From NCBI GenBank assembly GCA_964004625.1, contig CAXFOB010000001.1, positions 1 to 18,698 on the forward strand: a DNA stretch of 18,698 nt. Direction: 5' to 3'. The translations under genes were made by a program, and so were the position numbers. Source of the stretch: GCA-002697625 sp002697625 (GTDB lineage Bacteria; Bacteroidota; Bacteroidia; Flavobacteriales; BACL11). Under the pieces are notes generated by a model. The model did no database searches, was not told the DNA's origin, and saw only the letters and a list, made by a program, of their open reading frames with translations. Below are positions 16,405 through 18,698 of the stretch, in pieces (position 1 is the stretch's first letter; the number at the start of each line of letters is the position of its first letter).

Positions 16405-16815
16405 TTATTTTTTAGATGCAATTATGAACCTATAAAGTTTAATAAGAAATTTTTTGTGATTTAATTTATCCAAAATTTGGAAATCGTAAATATTTTGGTC
16501 AGTTTGTATTATAAAAGAATTATCATTTGATTGAAATGAGAATTGATTAAATTTACAAAACTCAACATATTCAGTGTTTCTAAATCTAAAATAAAATACA
16601 ATTCCATTGTTTCTTAAATCAAAATTTAGATAAACGCTTTCAGTATAACACTCTAAATCAATATTAAATTTTGCAGGCTTTATTTGTAATAATTTATATC
16701 GACATGATGCATAATTATTTTCAAGAATTCTATTGAGAATTGTGTATTCTTTACCACAAATATCATTAACGATATCATTTATATCAAAATCTTTTTGAAG
16801 TACTTCAAGTAACAT
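16405..16815 (-). CDS. Hypothetical protein, 136 aa, in flavin reductase operon
   Basis: A soluble protein without signal peptide or membrane segment. The C-terminal half alternates hydrophobic and polar residues (G-I-V-F-Y-F-R-F-R, Y-V-E-F-C-K-F-N-Q-F-S-F-Q-S-N-D, F-I-I-Q-T-D, Y-D-F-Q-I), as in a small beta-sandwich, and ends with a basic helix (H-K-K-F-L-I-K-L-Y-R). It resembles small hypothetical proteins of Flavobacteriales that I have seen beside flavin reductase or photolyase genes, but no function is known to me. It is sandwiched, one base from flavin reductase and 9 bases from the small membrane ORF, so the three are one transcription unit. Confidence 0.72.
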   Translation of the reverse strand: MLLEVLQKDFDINDIVNDICGKEYTILNRILENNYASCRYKLLQIKPAKFNIDLECYTESVYLNFDLRNNGIVFYFRFRNTEYVEFCKFNQFSFQSNDNSFIIQTDQNIYDFQILDKLNHKKFLIKLYRFIIASKK

Positions 16816-16824
16816 TTTATAGTT

Positions 16825-16998
16825 CTATTTAAAATTAATTTTATCGTAAAAATTTGTCATTGATATTGAATGAGGGAGTGTTATAACAGAGATACTAATT
16901 ATTGAAAATAATAACAATGAGATATCAATATTATAAAAATTAGAAATTAAAATAAATAGAACAAATAAAAACACAGAAAGAAATGTAAAAGGTGCCAA
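16825..16998 (-). CDS. Small two-helix membrane protein (about 57-74 aa), start uncertain
   Basis: In one minus-strand frame the sequence from 17052 down to a TAG at 16825-16827 is open and strongly hydrophobic. It has two likely membrane helices (A-P-F-T-F-L-S-V-F-L-F-V-L-F-I-L-I-S and L-L-L-F-S-I-I-S-I-S-V-I-T-L-P), then H-S-I-S-M-T-N-F-Y-D-K. There is no ATG or GTG at its front. I give the TTG at 16998 (57 aa). An ATT at 17046 or 17049 would add the basic lead N-L-I-K-F-I-K-L-L and begin right at the predicted transcript start. The stop is 9 bases before the next gene, and a -7 element lies just upstream, both as expected for a real first gene of the operon. No family is recognised. Confidence 0.55.
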   Translation of the reverse strand: MAPFTFLSVFLFVLFILISNFYNIDISLLLFSIISISVITLPHSISMTNFYDKINFK

Positions 16999-17053
16999 TA
17001 GTTTAATAAATTTTATAAGGTTTAATCCAGATATTTTTTGATTAATAATACTG

Positions 17054-17061
17054 CAAAATTA
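17054..17061 (-). promoter_or_regulatory. -7 promoter element (TAATTTTG) of the flavin reductase operon
   Basis: On the minus strand TAATTTTG matches TAnnTTTG. Transcription would start near 17048. The -33 region falls inside the left arm of the inverted repeat at 17077-17106 and lacks a good TTG, as expected for a promoter needing or blocked by a regulator. Confidence 0.55.
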
Positions 17062-17076
17062 CAAAAAAATATTAAT

Positions 17077-17106
17077 TGTATAACTTTTTTTAATAAAAGT
17101 TATACA
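17077..17106. promoter_or_regulatory. 30-bp operator-like perfect inverted repeat shared by two divergent promoters
   Basis: The arms TGTATAACTTTT (17077-17088) and AAAAGTTATACA (17095-17106) are perfect reverse complements, 12 bp each, with a 6-base centre. The centre (17091.5) is equally far (30.5 bases) from the -7 elements at 17061 and 17122. The arms cover the expected -33 position of both promoters. This is the layout of an operator for a dimeric regulator acting on both transcripts. A MerR-type light or redox regulator is one guess; no regulator gene is in the window. Confidence 0.7.
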
Positions 17107-17121
17107 CAAGGTTTATAATTG

Positions 17122-17129
17122 TATCTTTG
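17122..17129 (+). promoter_or_regulatory. -7 promoter element (TATCTTTG) of the DUF2805-photolyase operon
   Basis: TATCTTTG is a full match to TAnnTTTG and ends 16 bases before the ATG at 17146. The predicted transcript start is near 17135. The -33 region overlaps the right arm of the inverted repeat. Confidence 0.6.
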
Positions 17130-17145
17130 TAACAAAAGATATGAG

Positions 17146-17421
17146 ATGACCTATAATGAACGTGATATTGATAGAATAATAGAAATGGCTTGGGAAGACA
17201 GAACTCCATTTGAAGCTATTCTATACCAATTTGGATTATCTGAAAGTGGAGTTATACATATTATGAGGAAAAATTTAAAAGTGTCTAGCTTTAAGCGATG
17301 GAGAAAACGCGTAAATAGTAGAGTCAGTCTAAAACACTTAAAAAAAAGAAATCCAGAAATAACACGTTTTAAATGCTCGAGACAAAAAGAAATAACTGGA
17401 AATAAAATAAGTAAGCGTTAA
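17146..17421 (+). CDS. DUF2805 / TIGR03643 family protein, 91 aa
   Basis: The sequence fits the TIGR03643 (DUF2805) family throughout: D-R-I-I-E-M-A-W-E-D-R-T-P-F-E-A-I, Q-F-G-L-S-E-S-G-V-I, I-M-R-K-N-L-K-V-S-S-F-K-R-W-R-K-R-V, and the basic tail R-F-K-C-S-R-Q-K-E-I-T-G-N-K-I-S-K-R. The first half looks like a helix-turn-helix and the protein is very basic, so nucleic-acid binding is plausible but not shown. In marine and other Bacteroidota it is commonly found next to photolyase/cryptochrome genes. I chose the ATG at 17146; a TTG at 17119 would place codons over the -7 promoter element. The stop codon abuts the ATG of the photolyase-like gene, so the two are co-translated. Confidence 0.93.
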   Translation: MTYNERDIDRIIEMAWEDRTPFEAILYQFGLSESGVIHIMRKNLKVSSFKRWRKRVNSRVSLKHLKKRNPEITRFKCSRQKEITGNKISKR

Positions 17422-18549
17422 ATGGAATTATTTAATCAAGAGGTTTCTATATTCCCGACATCTTATTCAGAGATTCTTCAACGTATTCGTTATATAGATC
17501 CAATTAGATATGGGACAACACGAAACTATATTAATGGCGCTGTTAGCTATCTTTCTCCATATATCTCAAGAGGAGTAGTTTCAACAAAATTTATATTTAC
17601 AGAAATAATCAATAGAGGATACCCACCTGAAAAGATTGAAAAATTTATTCAAGAATTAGCATGGAGAGACTATTGGCAACAAATATGGAATTCAAAAGGA
17701 GAGGCAATTAATCAAGACATAAAACATCAACAATATCCAGTTTCAAACCATTCTATTCCTACTGTCATTAATAAAGGTAACACTGGAATTCATGCTATCG
17801 ATACAGCAATAAAGAAATTCTATAAAACAGGCTATATCCATAACCATCTTAGGATGTACATTGCTTCAATTATCTGTAATATTGGACAAAGTCATTGGAA
17901 AATCCCTGCTAAATGGATGTATTATCATTTACTTGACGCAGATTGGGCAAGCAATGCATTAAGCTGGCAATGGGTAGCAGGAACAAATGCACATAAAAAA
18001 TATTTTGTAAACCAAGACAACATAAATAAATATTGTTTTACAAATCAAAAAAATACATTTCTAGATGTTTCATATGAAGAAATATCTAGAATTGAAACCC
18101 CTGAAATTCTACTAGAAACGTCCCTTCTAAAATTAAAAACACCTCTACCAAAACAACAAGCAATAGATTTTAATAAACAAGCACCAACCTTACTATATAA
18201 TTTCTATAATATTGATCCTAATTGGAAGAGAAATATTGATGCAAATAGAATTCTGCTACTAGAACCCTCTATTTTTTCTAAATACCCTATTGCTCAGAAG
18301 ACTATAGATTTCATGATTGCTTTATCTAAAGAAAATATACCTAATATCCAATTATTTGTTGGTGAGTTTCATGAACTTCAAAATAATTATAATCACCAAA
18401 AAATTATATTTAAAGAACACCCTTTAAATTATAACTACAATGGAATTCAAGAATCTAGAGACTGGATGTTTTCTATAAAAGGATACCACTCCTCTTTCTA
18501 TGCTTTTTGGAAAAAATGCAAAAAAGAGATTAAGGTATTAATGAAATAA
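17422..18549 (+). CDS. Photolyase/cryptochrome-like FAD-binding protein lacking the N-terminal antenna domain, 375 aa
   Basis: Residues 20-205 match the helical FAD domain of photolyases: Y-I-S-R-G-V-V-S (47-54), Q-E-L-A-W-R-D-Y-W (78-85), T-G-I-H-A-I-D-T-A-I (121-130), G-Y-I-H-N-H-L-R-M (137-145), L-L-D-A-D-W-A-S-N-A-L-S-W-Q-W (170-184) and K-K-Y-F. The usual W-M-H-N-R-x-R-M is changed to I-H-N-H-L-R-M. The usual N-terminal antenna domain is missing, since the protein begins almost at the FAD domain. Instead a C-terminal segment (about 266-350) reads N-R-I-L-L-L-E-P-S, A-Q-K-T-I-D-F-M-I-A-L-S and I-Q-L-F-V-G-E-F, resembling a Rossmann-like alpha/beta domain. It is probably a blue-light receptor or a repair enzyme with FAD; which cannot be decided. 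It directly follows the DUF2805 gene with no gap. Confidence 0.9.
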   Translation: MELFNQEVSIFPTSYSEILQRIRYIDPIRYGTTRNYINGAVSYLSPYISRGVVSTKFIFTEIINRGYPPEKIEKFIQELAWRDYWQQIWNSKGEAINQDIKHQQYPVSNHSIPTVINKGNTGIHAIDTAIKKFYKTGYIHNHLRMYIASIICNIGQSHWKIPAKWMYYHLLDADWASNALSWQWVAGTNAHKKYFVNQDNINKYCFTNQKNTFLDVSYEEISRIETPEILLETSLLKLKTPLPKQQAIDFNKQAPTLLYNFYNIDPNWKRNIDANRILLLEPSIFSKYPIAQKTIDFMIALSKENIPNIQLFVGEFHELQNNYNHQKIIFKEHPLNYNYNGIQESRDWMFSIKGYHSSFYAFWKKCKKEIKVLMK

Positions 18550-18586
18550 AAGAATTTATTCTGTTTAAACTACAGAAAGGTCAATT

Positions 18587-18630
18587 CGGGGTAGCAGGAT
18601 TACAACCCTATTTACATGATTACAAACTAA
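18587..18630 (+). repeat. Dispersed intergenic repeat, copy C
   Basis: CGGGGTAGC (identical to copy B) is followed by AGGATTACAACCC, which resembles copy D, and after a gap by GATTACAAACTAA. Two ATTACAA blocks occur within 30 bases. It lies 38 bases past the photolyase-like stop. In the remaining 68 bases to the window end I see nothing firm. Confidence 0.5.
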
Positions 18631-18698
18631 AAGATATTCTAAATATCAAAACTCAATGGACTATTTATCATTGCATAAAATATAATTGCAAAAAATAA

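Noticed and set aside
17119..17145. Upstream TTG start for the DUF2805 protein
   Set aside because: The nine extra codons cover the -7 promoter element and are not part of the family's conserved N-terminus.
18587..18630. Possible tRNA fragment (GCAGGATTACAACCC looks like a T arm on the minus strand)
   Set aside because: The T loop consensus TTCGA is not kept and no other cloverleaf arm or acceptor stem can be formed.
18671..18688. TTG and TATAATTG near the window end, promoter-like
   Set aside because: The spacing of 7 bases is far too short, the -7 element has a mismatch, and the gene it would serve is outside the window.

Overview
The window looks like part of the chromosome of a Bacteroidota bacterium, most likely a marine-type member of the Flavobacteriales. 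This rests on very low GC, promoter elements of the Bacteroidota form (TAnnTTTG at -7, TTG near -33), signal peptides ending in FSQ, and families typical of that group: DUF2723, DUF4197, DUF2805, a large OMP with the D-x-N-x-N-G-x-x-E-L-N-E-F motif, and an FN3/Cys-rich surface protein. I cannot resolve the genus.

Layout. Positions 1-1646 hold the 5' part of a large secreted repeat protein on the minus strand, running off the window. Next, also on the minus strand, come a small orphan gene (1711-2130) and tRNA-Gln(UUG) with a good promoter. From 2529 a plus-strand pair encodes a membrane DUF2723/GT117-type glycosyltransferase and a NodB-type polysaccharide deacetylase, with stop and start codons abutting. 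Facing them on the minus strand are a SAM methyltransferase and exonuclease III; the convergent 3' ends overlap by 11 bp. A divergent region leads to an 1120-residue putative outer-membrane barrel protein (TTG start). Its stop overlaps by 4 bp that of an anchored coiled-coil protein, which lies behind a DUF4197 lipocalin-sized secreted protein. A TerB + J-domain (DjlA-like) co-chaperone follows on the plus strand. Two secreted proteins of unknown function, one with an SH3-like domain, form a minus-strand pair at 13814-15776.

The right end (15924-18549) is the most interesting part. It is a divergent module with flavin chemistry on one side (flavin reductase, a conserved-looking 136-aa protein and a short membrane ORF with no ATG) and a DUF2805 protein plus an unusual photolyase/cryptochrome-like FAD protein on the other. 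Between them is a perfect 12-bp inverted repeat (17077-17106). It lies exactly midway between two divergent -7 elements and covers both -33 regions. This suggests one regulator sets both transcripts, possibly in response to light or flavin/redox state; that function is inference.

A degenerate dispersed intergenic repeat (core GGGGTAGC, with a second element ATCAATCTnCTAAnACAAACTTAA) appears at four places in the right third. No CRISPR array, insertion sequence, rRNA or origin was seen.
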